A stretch of 46,730 bases of DNA, taken from assembly GCA_026389065.1 (NCBI GenBank), contig JAPLIP010000053.1:1-46730 (forward strand), written 5' to 3'. A program made the translations under genes and the position numbers. This document shows, piece by piece, positions 28,585-35,758 of the stretch; position 1 is the stretch's first letter, and every line of letters begins with the position of its first letter. Source of the DNA: Candidatus Dependentiae bacterium. Lineage in GTDB: Bacteria; Babelota; Babeliae; Babelales; Chromulinivoraceae. The notes beneath the pieces are model-generated. The model searched no databases. It was not told where the DNA came from and saw only the letters and a list, made by a program, of their open reading frames with translations.

Positions 28585-29232
28585 ATGAAGAAAAAATTAT
28601 TACTTTTACTCACTTTAGTTTCAGCTAACGAAATGATCGTATCTCGCGGCGGTGGCGGTGGCCATGGTGGCGGAGGTCGTGGTGGCGGTGGCCATGGCGG
28701 CGGCGGTCATGGCGGCGGCAGTCATGGCGGCGGTGGTCATGGTGGTCATGGCGGCCATGGCGGTCATGGCGGAGGCTATGGACGTGGTGGCGGCTGGGGC
28801 GGAGGCTGGGGCGTAGGTCTTGGTGTCGGTCTTGGAGTTGGTGTCTTTACTGCTGCAGCCTTAGGTGGCTGGGGCCATGGTGGTTGGACGGATAATTCAA
28901 CTGTCAACAATTATTATGGACCAAATGATTCAAGCGCTTGGTGGAACACTCCCCCTGTTTGGTATACAAACGGAGCTAGCTCTTGGAATGAATTAGGTAT
29001 GTCTGGAAAATTAGATCAAATTTCAAGTCAAATTGATGGATTGAAAAAAGAAATCCAAAACAACAATAAAAACAAGGATGCTAAAACTCAACTTAAAGAA
29101 TTACAAGCTCGTTATGATGATTTAGCAAAACAAGTTAACAAATCAAGCGACACCGGAACTATGAGAAAAGATCTTAGAAAAGACGCTTCTGAATTAGAAG
29201 ATGTTTATAAAGACTTAGAAAGCGACATTTAA
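28585..29232 (+). CDS. Exported Gly/His-rich protein with C-terminal coiled coil
   Basis: The start at 28585 (MKKKLLLLLT) is chosen because GGAGG lies seven bases ahead and a signal peptide begins exactly there; an upstream in-frame start would bury it. The 215-residue protein has four parts. A Sec signal peptide occupies about 1-20. A low-complexity Gly/His region (about 22-75) follows, built of GGGGH and GGH units. Next is a hydrophobic glycine-zipper stretch with GVGLGVGLGVGVF. Last come an NNYYGP/Trp-rich segment and a charged coiled coil (about 135-215). I do not know the family. His-rich stretches might bind metal, but that is a guess. It is the first of four similar small exported genes. 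Confidence 0.85.
   Translation: MKKKLLLLLTLVSANEMIVSRGGGGGHGGGGRGGGGHGGGGHGGGSHGGGGHGGHGGHGGHGGGYGRGGGWGGGWGVGLGVGLGVGVFTAAALGGWGHGGWTDNSTVNNYYGPNDSSAWWNTPPVWYTNGASSWNELGMSGKLDQISSQIDGLKKEIQNNNKNKDAKTQLKELQARYDDLAKQVNKSSDTGTMRKDLRKDASELEDVYKDLESDI
28645..28806 (+). repeat. Glycine/histidine codon repeats
   Basis: The DNA consists of imperfect tandem units of the GGCGGTCATGGT type (Gly-Gly-His-Gly codons), with mixed synonymous codons. It is a coding low-complexity repeat inside the exported protein gene and markedly more GC-rich than its surroundings. Such tracts can change length by slippage. Confidence 0.85.
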
Positions 29233-29272
29233 AATATAAAGGGTTTGTAAATATTTATAAAAAGGAAAAATT

Positions 29273-29629
29273 ATGAAAATTAAAAATTTAATCATTGCCC
29301 TAGCCCTTATTTCATCTACAAACATTGTACCATGGTGGGGAGATCATAGAGAATATCGCCCTGGACTGCTTGGTGGAATATTTAATACAGCTGTAGATAT
29401 TGCAGAAGTTCCGGTAGCAGCAGTTGACGACGTTTTCGAAGGCCCTGGTTACTACGATCGTACATACGGCTACAGAGATAGTTATTATGGCGATGGCTAC
29501 GGATACAATCGCAGACATTATAACAACTATAGAAGAGACGAAGACAGACGCAGTGAAGATAGACGTAAAGCAAATTCAAGATCAAGTCAAAATTCTAGAC
29601 CTTCAAGCGATAGATCTAGAAAGGGATAA
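29273..29629 (+). CDS. Small exported Tyr/Arg-rich protein
   Basis: The 118-residue protein has a signal peptide (MKIKNLIIALALISSTN), then WWGDH, a short hydrophobic segment (GLLGGIFNTAVDIAEVPVAA), a Tyr/Gly/Arg-rich middle (about 60-90) and an Arg/Ser-rich tail. I recognise no family. AAGGA precedes the ATG. It lies 40 bases after the Gly/His-rich gene, in the same unit. The tail is probably disordered and strongly basic. Confidence 0.8.
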   Translation: MKIKNLIIALALISSTNIVPWWGDHREYRPGLLGGIFNTAVDIAEVPVAAVDDVFEGPGYYDRTYGYRDSYYGDGYGYNRRHYNNYRRDEDRRSEDRRKANSRSSQNSRPSSDRSRKG

Positions 29630-29664
29630 TTGATCTTAAATTAATTTAAAAAATGGAGAATATT

Positions 29665-30042
29665 ATGAAAAAAACATTATTAGTACTCGCTCTTTTAACA
29701 GCTTCTCAAGCACTACCCTACTGGGGTGGCTATGGACCTGGATACTATGGCGGATGGGGATATGGACCCGGATATTACGGCGGAGGATACTATAACAACG
29801 CAGGCGCTGGTATCGTAGCTGGATCTAATCTTTTAGGAGCTGCAATGATTTCAGGATCTAGACCAAAGTCTGACGCTGAAGTAGATGCGCAAGAAAGAAG
29901 AAATGACAGAAGAGCAATTGAGCGTCAAATAAGAGATCTTAAAAAAGATATTAGACGAGCAGATAAAGATAAAGATAGAGAGTTGTCAAAAGATTTAAAT
30001 AAACAATTAGCAGAATTAAGAAATAGTTTAGCAAATGGTTAA
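29665..30042 (+). CDS. Small exported Gly/Tyr-rich protein
   Basis: The start is set at 29665 (MKKTLLVLAL), since GGAG lies just upstream and the signal peptide begins there; the earlier ATG at 29653 overlaps that site. The 125-residue protein has a signal peptide ending near ASQA. Two copies of YGPGYYGG follow (about 23-42), then a glycine-zipper hydrophobic stretch (AGAGIVAGSNLLGAAM), and then a highly charged predicted coiled coil (about 75-122). The family is unknown. It resembles its three neighbours in layout, not in sequence. Confidence 0.82.
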   Translation: MKKTLLVLALLTASQALPYWGGYGPGYYGGWGYGPGYYGGGYYNNAGAGIVAGSNLLGAAMISGSRPKSDAEVDAQERRNDRRAIERQIRDLKKDIRRADKDKDRELSKDLNKQLAELRNSLANG

Positions 30043-30072
30043 CAATTAATTAAATAAAAAAGGAGATTTAAA

Positions 30073-30621
30073 ATGAAAAATAATAAAAAACTATCAACAA
30101 TGTCATCATCTATGAAATCAACATTTCAACGAGTTATGTTTACCAGCTTAGCATTAATGACTGCGGTTCCTGCCGCTGCATTATCAGGTGGCGGTATTGC
30201 TGGTGTTACAATAGCCAGTGCTGCAGCTGCCGGTGTTCTTGTTTATGCTGGTGTAAAACATCGCAATAAAAGAAACAGAGAAGATGATGAGCAATGTTCA
30301 AATATGAACAAACGCCAAAAATCTGAAAAACATGAAAAATCTTATAAGTCTGGAGAAGGAAAAGCTTTCCAATCGCAATATTTTCATAAAGAAAAAGTAA
30401 ATCCATCAGAAACAAAACGTGGTATGAAACGTGATTTAAAGTTTTATAAACGAGACATAGAAAAACATTCTAATTCTTTAGAAAGTCTTAGAAGAAAAGG
30501 TAAAGGTATGACAGAAAGTGCAACTGAACATAAAACCAAAATTAACGAATTAAGAAATATCGTTGACGAACTTGAAACTAAAATAGATAACTTTGCAGAA
30601 GAAGTTAAATCAAAGGCTTAA
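30073..30621 (+). CDS. Exported or membrane-anchored protein with charged coiled coil
   Basis: The 182-residue protein begins with a polar stretch, then a hydrophobic region (about 20-60) with VPAAALSGGGIAGVTIASAAAAGVLVYAG in adjacent parts. That region looks like a signal peptide plus a glycine-zipper membrane segment. Basic KHRNKRN follows, then a long Lys/Glu-rich coiled coil (about 115-180). AAGGAG lies well placed before the ATG. The family is unknown. It closes the four-gene cassette and is followed by a strong terminator. Confidence 0.8.
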   Translation: MKNNKKLSTMSSSMKSTFQRVMFTSLALMTAVPAAALSGGGIAGVTIASAAAAGVLVYAGVKHRNKRNREDDEQCSNMNKRQKSEKHEKSYKSGEGKAFQSQYFHKEKVNPSETKRGMKRDLKFYKRDIEKHSNSLESLRRKGKGMTESATEHKTKINELRNIVDELETKIDNFAEEVKSKA

Positions 30622-30694
30622 AAAGCTACGATTGAAATATAATTGCCTCAAAAAGTCCCCCAATATTTACTTTGGGCAATTAAATTAAAGAGAC

Positions 30695-30723
30695 GGACCT
30701 GTGTTTTACAGGTCCCTTTTTTT
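30695..30723 (+). terminator. Intrinsic terminator after the exported-protein cassette
   Basis: An 8-bp stem (GGACCTGT with ACAGGTCC), a five-base loop and a run of seven T. It lies about 75 bases after the last cassette gene and overlaps the stop codon of the convergent lipoprotein gene. Confidence 0.8.
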
Positions 30724-31149
30724 GCTTAAAATAGAAACAACTAACTTTCCACCAGACCTTAAAGAGATCATACAAGCTTTTCCAGAAGGCTTTACAAACA
30801 TAAGAATTAAATCTGGCCCACCAAATTCATACGAAAGATTCCAGCCAAGAAGCTCCATATCACTAGAATATGAGTCTTTTATCATACGGTAATCAATCAA
30901 GTCTTTATTTGTCGATTGGTAGAAAATTTGTAAATTTTCAGAATTGTTTTCATCTGTTACAATTTTTTTAACTTCAAAACCAAACGGACAATCTGGCAGC
31001 TGAGAAATTCGAGCAACCGATTCTTGCAAAAATAGCTTATCCTGTTTTTTTTGCTTTTGCGGTTTTACAAGCGCTGCTTTTTTATTTTGACAACCACCGA
31101 TAAAAACCAATGATAAAAATAAGATTAATATTTTATTTTGTAACTTCAT
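30706..31149 (-). CDS. Putative lipoprotein
   Basis: With the start at MKLQNK (31149) the protein has 147 residues. A second ATG 12 bases upstream is possible and would overlap the preceding gene. It has a signal sequence with a lipobox-like FIGGC, where Cys20 would be lipidated, followed by a Lys/Gln-rich stretch. A small folded domain of about 100 residues then includes LPDCPFGFEVKK and MELLGWNLSYEFGGPDLILMF. The second part recalls small lipoproteins with a repeated DxxxxGWxL pattern, but I cannot name a family. It directly follows the exported methyltransferase gene and was probably co-transcribed with it. Confidence 0.75.
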   Translation of the reverse strand: MKLQNKILILFLSLVFIGGCQNKKAALVKPQKQKKQDKLFLQESVARISQLPDCPFGFEVKKIVTDENNSENLQIFYQSTNKDLIDYRMIKDSYSSDMELLGWNLSYEFGGPDLILMFVKPSGKACMISLRSGGKLVVSILSKKRDL

Positions 31150-31859
31150 GGCTTTAAACATAAATGATAAATTGTTATAGGCGGAACATTTCGATAAATA
31201 GTTATTTGATCAACTAGATAATTTTTTCTAACTATATCCATAAATTTTTGGACTTCTTGAAACTCACGCTTACCATTAGAGCTATAAAAATGCTGAACAG
31301 CTTGCCTTACAATTGGATATTCTACATAAGAAAACATGCATAAATCATTTGCAACAGACTTGAAATAAGCAATTGCCTGCGCTGTAAAGCCAACACCCAA
31401 AGAATTAAATGGCAAAGTAGAAATTATTCCATCATACCCTGATTGCGGCTGCCAATCCAAAATCGAACAACAATGCACTGAAACATTTTTAAAGCTAGCT
31501 AAACGTTTTTTTAGCATCACAGACATTTCAGGATCAATCTCAATAACATCTAAATGATCTAACGGATGCATTGCTTGAGCAATACAAATGCTTGTCGCTC
31601 CACACCCACCACCAGCCTCTAAATACCTTTTACCAGTATAATTTTCGCCTCGAAAAGAGTTAGAAACAAACCTTGAAAGCTCAACTCCTGAAGCCTTTGA
31701 AAGTGGTGCAATTTCTCCAACCTGAGATGGATTCTTTAAGTACCGAGAGAAAATAGTAACAACTTCAAGAAAGCTTGTTGCTTGCACAGCCAGACTAGAA
31801 CTAAATAAAAAAAGACAAAGAAATGACCTAGAAAGAAATAAATAGTTAGCAGACTTCAT
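31146..31859 (-). CDS. Exported SAM-dependent methyltransferase (PmtA/OlsG-like)
   Basis: The 237-residue protein has a class I methyltransferase fold with the SAM loop E81-A-G-G-G-C-G and the acidic DVIEIDPEM (104-112). The segment FSRYLKNPSQVGEIAPLS just ahead is typical of the phospholipid/ornithine-lipid N-methyltransferase (PmtA/OlsG) group. Unusually, residues 1-27 form a clear signal peptide with an AVQA cleavage site, although SAM is normally cytoplasmic. AAGGAG precedes the ATG. It is followed by a lipoprotein gene. The segment could instead be a membrane anchor, leaving the enzyme on the inner face. Confidence 0.8.
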   Translation of the reverse strand: MKSANYLFLSRSFLCLFLFSSSLAVQATSFLEVVTIFSRYLKNPSQVGEIAPLSKASGVELSRFVSNSFRGENYTGKRYLEAGGGCGATSICIAQAMHPLDHLDVIEIDPEMSVMLKKRLASFKNVSVHCCSILDWQPQSGYDGIISTLPFNSLGVGFTAQAIAYFKSVANDLCMFSYVEYPIVRQAVQHFYSSNGKREFQEVQKFMDIVRKNYLVDQITIYRNVPPITIYHLCLKP

Positions 31860-31932
31860 AAAACTCCTTAATTTTAATTTTTCACAACTTATAAAAATTT
31901 TTAATTTATAAATTTTTTGCTCTTTATAAAAA

Positions 31933-31961
31933 TAGTGGGCTGTTTTTTAAACAACCCACTA
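31933..31961 (-). terminator. Intrinsic terminator after rplS
   Basis: A 13-bp stem (TAGTGGGTTGTTT with AAACAGCCCACTA on the minus strand, one G-T pair) is followed on that strand by a T-rich stretch. It lies about 50 bases after the rplS stop. Confidence 0.75.
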
Positions 31962-32009
31962 ATAATTTTGCTTTTCAAAAATCTTATGCTTTACGCACAG
32001 AAATGATAT

Positions 32010-32420
32010 TTATGCAGCAACTTCAGCCGCAACTTTTGCTGCAACTTTTGGCGCTTTTTTTACAATTTTTTCTTTAATTGCAGCAGCTTTACCTACTTTG
32101 TGACGAACGTAGTACAATTTAGCACGACGAACTTTTGCTTTTGATACCAATTTAATCGAATCGATAATTGGAGAATAAATTGGATAAATCTTTTCAACGG
32201 CAATTCCGTCAGCACTCATTTTACGAATCGTAAATGTTGAAGAGCCAGCATTGTTATTCTGAGCTATAACGTTACCTTTAAAGATTTGAGTTCTTTTTGT
32301 TGTGCCTTCAAGCACCCATTGAGAAACTTCAATAACATCACCAATGCTGAATTTTGCAAAGTTTGTTTCACGCACAGCAAGATTTTGAATAGTTTCTTTG
32401 TTTATTTTTTTAGATTTCAT
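32010..32420 (-). CDS. rplS: Ribosomal protein L19 with Ala/Lys-rich tail
   Basis: The 136-residue protein has the L19 core: FSIGDVIEVSQWVLEG, RTQIFKGNVIAQ, EKIYPIYSPIIDSIKLVSKAKVRRAKLYYVR. It ends with an extra tail of about 25 residues made of Lys and Ala. L19 lies at the subunit interface. It is the last gene of the ffh-rpsP-trmD-rplS cluster but has its own promoter. Confidence 0.97.
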   Translation of the reverse strand: MKSKKINKETIQNLAVRETNFAKFSIGDVIEVSQWVLEGTTKRTQIFKGNVIAQNNNAGSSTFTIRKMSADGIAVEKIYPIYSPIIDSIKLVSKAKVRRAKLYYVRHKVGKAAAIKEKIVKKAPKVAAKVAAEVAA

Positions 32421-32463
32421 GATGTTTTTTAACCCTTATCAATCATTTCATTTCTTATTTTTA

Positions 32464-32492
32464 AGAGTACCTTAAATAAAGCAGAATGACAA
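32464..32492 (-). promoter_or_regulatory. Promoter of rplS
   Basis: On the minus strand it is TTGTCA, 17 bases, then TACTCT, with the spacer ending TTTAAGG as in the rplM promoter. The start would be near 32457, about 37 bases before the ATG. Confidence 0.55.
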
Positions 32493-32518
32493 ATTTACAC
32501 ACAATTTTATCTGATAAT

Positions 32519-33823
32519 TTATTTTTTTAACGCAATCCCTAACCATTTATCAAAGATTATAGCCGCAGCCGACCTTACAGATAAATGATTAAACTGACTA
32601 AAACCCTGAAGTGGTTGCAGTAAATAATCACATTGATCTATCAACTCAGTCGCCATTCCATGACCAGTCCCAAGTAAAATTAACACTGGCTGATTATGAC
32701 TCCAAGCTTTTTCTTGGTCAAAGTAAGAAAGCATTTTAAGCTCATCTATCGAAGGCTTTGCTGATGTCCCTATAAGGATTGGCTTTTTGCCTTCTTTTTT
32801 TTCAATAGAGGCAATAACTTCTTGTAGCCCATTAACTACGATCACCCTATTCATAGCCTCATGCCTATCATGATTATACTGACCGCCAACTTCAGCTTCT
32901 TGCCAAAATCCCAAAAGGGACTTAACCATATTTTGCTGATCAATCAAAGGAGTAACTATAAAATAATTTTTTATATCATAGGTAGCACCAGATCTTGCAA
33001 TGTCGTGAATATCAATTGATGTCACAGACGTTGTTCCTATTCTTCCACCCTTAAGCTCAATGCCGGTATGCATCAAAGCAACATAGTGATGAGGAATATA
33101 CTGCAACGCCAAATCTTTCTCGGCCTTTGTAAGAACGCAAGACCTTAGCCAATCAAAATGTTTTTTTACCGTTAACTCTGCAGATTTTTCCTTACGCCAG
33201 GTAGAAATAGCAAGATGATTTCCAGAACGAAGAACCTCTGGAACAACCTTTTCTCTCCATTCAACTGGCTTTGTATACTCTGGATGATCCACAAATGAAC
33301 CAGAAAAAGAATCTAATAATACCGATTCTTCCTTTCCCACAACCCCTGGCATATGCCTAAAAAGGCATTCTATCAAAAGCATTGCTGGAATATCTCCACC
33401 CATTACAACAAAATCACCCACAGAAATTATTTCATCTGCATACTCTTGCTCAACTCGCGCATCAATGCCTTCATATCTACTTGCAAATAGCATCACATGT
33501 TGACGTGATGCTACCCGTTTCCACAATTCTTGCGCTCGATGCTGCGTTAACTTAGAACCTTGCGGAGAAAGAAAAATCTTAAATGATTTTCCAAACTGAA
33601 GATCTGCAGACTCAATTGCTTTTTCCATAACATCAGGACGAATTAACATTCCTGAGCTATGACCAAATGTTGGAGCATCTATTCGCTCTTTTGGTTGAAC
33701 CTGATCAAATAGATTTTGCACAGAAAAAGAAACAAGTTTTTTCTCTGCGGCTCTCTTGAGTAAACTTGTTTGTAAAAATGGTTGATACAACTCTGGAAAA
33801 AGAGTCAAGATAGAAACATTCAT
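32519..33823 (-). CDS. trmD: tRNA (guanine-37-N1)-methyltransferase fused to a second SPOUT RNA methyltransferase
   Basis: The 434-residue protein joins two domains. Residues 1 to about 240 are TrmD, which makes m1G37 in tRNAs to prevent frameshifting. It has SPQGSKLTQ (86-94), SRYEGIDARV, EIISVGDFVVMGGD (knot region) and VDHPEYTKP, with the conserved Asp179. Residues 247-434 match from memory the Methyltrn_RNA_4 family (PF09936), which also has a SPOUT-like knot: TTSVTSIDIHDIARSGATY, NYFIVTPL, ILIGTSAK, ILLGTGHGMA and FNHLSVRSAAAIIFD. In other bacteria such a gene is often separate and next to trmD. It lies between rpsP (40 bases) and rplS. The target of the second domain is unknown. Confidence 0.92.
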   Translation of the reverse strand: MNVSILTLFPELYQPFLQTSLLKRAAEKKLVSFSVQNLFDQVQPKERIDAPTFGHSSGMLIRPDVMEKAIESADLQFGKSFKIFLSPQGSKLTQHRAQELWKRVASRQHVMLFASRYEGIDARVEQEYADEIISVGDFVVMGGDIPAMLLIECLFRHMPGVVGKEESVLLDSFSGSFVDHPEYTKPVEWREKVVPEVLRSGNHLAISTWRKEKSAELTVKKHFDWLRSCVLTKAEKDLALQYIPHHYVALMHTGIELKGGRIGTTSVTSIDIHDIARSGATYDIKNYFIVTPLIDQQNMVKSLLGFWQEAEVGGQYNHDRHEAMNRVIVVNGLQEVIASIEKKEGKKPILIGTSAKPSIDELKMLSYFDQEKAWSHNQPVLILLGTGHGMATELIDQCDYLLQPLQGFSQFNHLSVRSAAAIIFDKWLGIALKK

Positions 33824-33863
33824 ACAACAATTTTACACAATAACATTTTTAAATAACAACAAT

Positions 33864-34223
33864 CTACTTAGCTTCAGGCTTTGATTTTTTAGCTGCAGCA
33901 GGCTTTGCAACAACTGCTGCTTTTTTTACCGCAACTTTTTTGACTTTAGGCTCAGATGCAACAACATCCAAAACTGCTACTGGATTTTGTTTTGATCTGA
34001 TTTTCATCAAACGAACAACCGGTTCTGTTATTTCTGCACCAACAGAAACCCAATAAGCAATACGATCATCATGGAACTGAACAAGTTGTTTAGTTTTAGG
34101 ATCGTAAGTACCAAGATTTTCTAAGAACATTCCATCTCGTTTTCTACGAGAATCAATTGCCACAATCCGATAGATTGGAGCATGTTTTTTACCAATACGG
34201 GCAAAACGAATTTTCACTGCCAT
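33864..34223 (-). CDS. rpsP: Ribosomal protein S16 with Ala/Lys-rich tail
   Basis: The 119-residue protein has the S16 core MAVKIRFARIGKKHAPIYRIV, DSRRKRDGMFLENLGTYDPK and ISVGAEITEPV-like sequence, then a tail of about 30 residues rich in Lys, Ala and Val. S16 stabilises the 30S body. It lies between ffh and trmD; in most bacteria rimM follows, but it is missing here. Confidence 0.97.
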   Translation of the reverse strand: MAVKIRFARIGKKHAPIYRIVAIDSRRKRDGMFLENLGTYDPKTKQLVQFHDDRIAYWVSVGAEITEPVVRLMKIRSKQNPVAVLDVVASEPKVKKVAVKKAAVVAKPAAAKKSKPEAK

Positions 34224-34290
34224 TCGGCAATCCTTTTAGATAGAGTTAAACAATTACACATTTACAAATTTATAATTTTACAAAAACTTT

Positions 34291-35622
34291 TTATTTAAAA
34301 AAACGATTCTTCTTTAGAAGCTTAACAAATTGTTTACTTTGTTCAAACCTTTGCATTAAAAGATTTATACTAGAAACATCTACTCCAGCTCCTAAAGCTA
34401 TTCTCTTTTTTCGAGACGCATTTATTATTTCAGGCATTAATCGCTCTTTTGATGTCATTGAGCTCAAAACTGCACGAAATCTTTTAAGCTCAAGATCACC
34501 CTTTTGAGCGTCTTGATCTGAAACTTTTACCGAAGACATACCAGGCATAAACTTCATAACCGATGACATTGAGCCTAATTTTGACATCATCGTCAACTGT
34601 TTGGCAAAATCATCAAGCGTTAACTCTCCAGACATAATTGACTTAGCAACAGCATCTTGATCTGACTGCTTAATCTTATCTTGAGCCTGTTCCATCAATG
34701 TCAGCACATCACCCATTCCAAGCATACGCTTTGCGATGCGCTCAGGACGAAATATTTCTAAATTTTCTAACTTTTCACCAGTGCCCATAAAATAAATAGG
34801 CTTTTTTAATTCATAACGAAAAGAAAATGCAGCACCACCACGAGCACCGCTATCCATCTTTGACAAAATTGCACCATCAAAACCGATACTGCTCTCAAAT
34901 GTTTTTGCAACACTTAAAGACTGCTGACCTGTCATAGAATCAAGGACCATAAAGCTATATTTTGGCTGCATGATTTTTTTAATACCTGCCAGCTCTTGCA
35001 TCATAGATTGATCAATTTGCAACCGCCCTGCTGTATCAAACATCAAATATTCATATCCATGCTTTTTATAATAATTTAAAATATCTTTTGAGGCTGCTGC
35101 TGGATCAGTTTCTGTTGATCTATAAAAATCAGCGCCAACTTGTCGAGCCAGAATTTCAAGCTGATCAATTGCAGCTGGTCTATAAAAGTCTACTGAAGAA
35201 AAAAGAATTTTTCGCGTTTTTCCATGTTTTTGCGCCTGGTTTTTGATAAAGTAAGCCAACTTTGCAAGCGATGTTGTTTTACCAGAACCCTGCAAACCCA
35301 TGACCATAATAACCGATGGTATCTGAAAACTAAATCCTTCTTGAAGGTAAGCACCCCCCAAAAAAGATAGCATTTTGTCGTAAACTATTTTTACAAATTG
35401 TTCATCTGGCTTTAAAGAAGAGACTACTTTTTGACCAATAACTTCATTTTTAACACCATCTACAAACGTTTGCACGCTCTCGTAGGCAACATCCGATTCA
35501 AGCAATGAATCTTTAATTTGATCAAGAACAACACTAAGATTTTGCTCTGTTAGTTTATTTTTTCCAGTCAGGGAAGAAAATATCCCAGAAAGCTTTTCGG
35601 TTAAAAAATCAAACATATGCAC
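34291..35622 (-). CDS. ffh: Signal recognition particle protein Ffh
   Basis: The 443-residue GTPase targets nascent membrane proteins to SecYEG/YidC. The NG domain has GLQGSGKTT (109-117), DFYRPAAIDQLEILA, DTAGRL and the SKMDSGARGGAAFS motif. The M domain (about 320-443) contains LTLDDFAKQLTMMSKLGSMSSVMKFMPGM and a second methionine-containing helix with SRKKRIALGAG. Length is normal. It is the first gene of the cluster, with an extended -10 promoter just upstream and divergent hflX. Confidence 0.96.
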   Translation of the reverse strand: MHMFDFLTEKLSGIFSSLTGKNKLTEQNLSVVLDQIKDSLLESDVAYESVQTFVDGVKNEVIGQKVVSSLKPDEQFVKIVYDKMLSFLGGAYLQEGFSFQIPSVIMVMGLQGSGKTTSLAKLAYFIKNQAQKHGKTRKILFSSVDFYRPAAIDQLEILARQVGADFYRSTETDPAAASKDILNYYKKHGYEYLMFDTAGRLQIDQSMMQELAGIKKIMQPKYSFMVLDSMTGQQSLSVAKTFESSIGFDGAILSKMDSGARGGAAFSFRYELKKPIYFMGTGEKLENLEIFRPERIAKRMLGMGDVLTLMEQAQDKIKQSDQDAVAKSIMSGELTLDDFAKQLTMMSKLGSMSSVMKFMPGMSSVKVSDQDAQKGDLELKRFRAVLSSMTSKERLMPEIINASRKKRIALGAGVDVSSINLLMQRFEQSKQFVKLLKKNRFFK

Positions 35623-35648
35623 CTTTATTTATAATGAATTTACCTGTT

Positions 35649-35657
35649 AGTATAACA
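35649..35657 (-). promoter_or_regulatory. Extended -10 promoter element before ffh
   Basis: TGTTATACT on the minus strand fits an extended -10 (TGn plus TATACT) about 27 bases before the ffh ATG. No clear -35 is present. It lies in the divergent gap shared with hflX. Confidence 0.45.
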
Positions 35658-35758
35658 AAATTTACCCTCTCTTGCTATAAAATAACTACACTCACCAACG
35701 CTTTTCTAGTAGACTATCTATATGATCTCGATTTTAATGTAAGAAAGTGAGAAATCTC

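Noticed and set aside
28645-28806. Possible CRISPR or noncoding tandem array
   Set aside because: The repeats are short, in frame and encode Gly/His runs of an exported protein; there are no spacers.
35747-35758. Upstream GTG start for hflX
   Set aside because: The GTG falls inside the GTGAG that appears to serve as ribosome binding site for the ATG at 35759.
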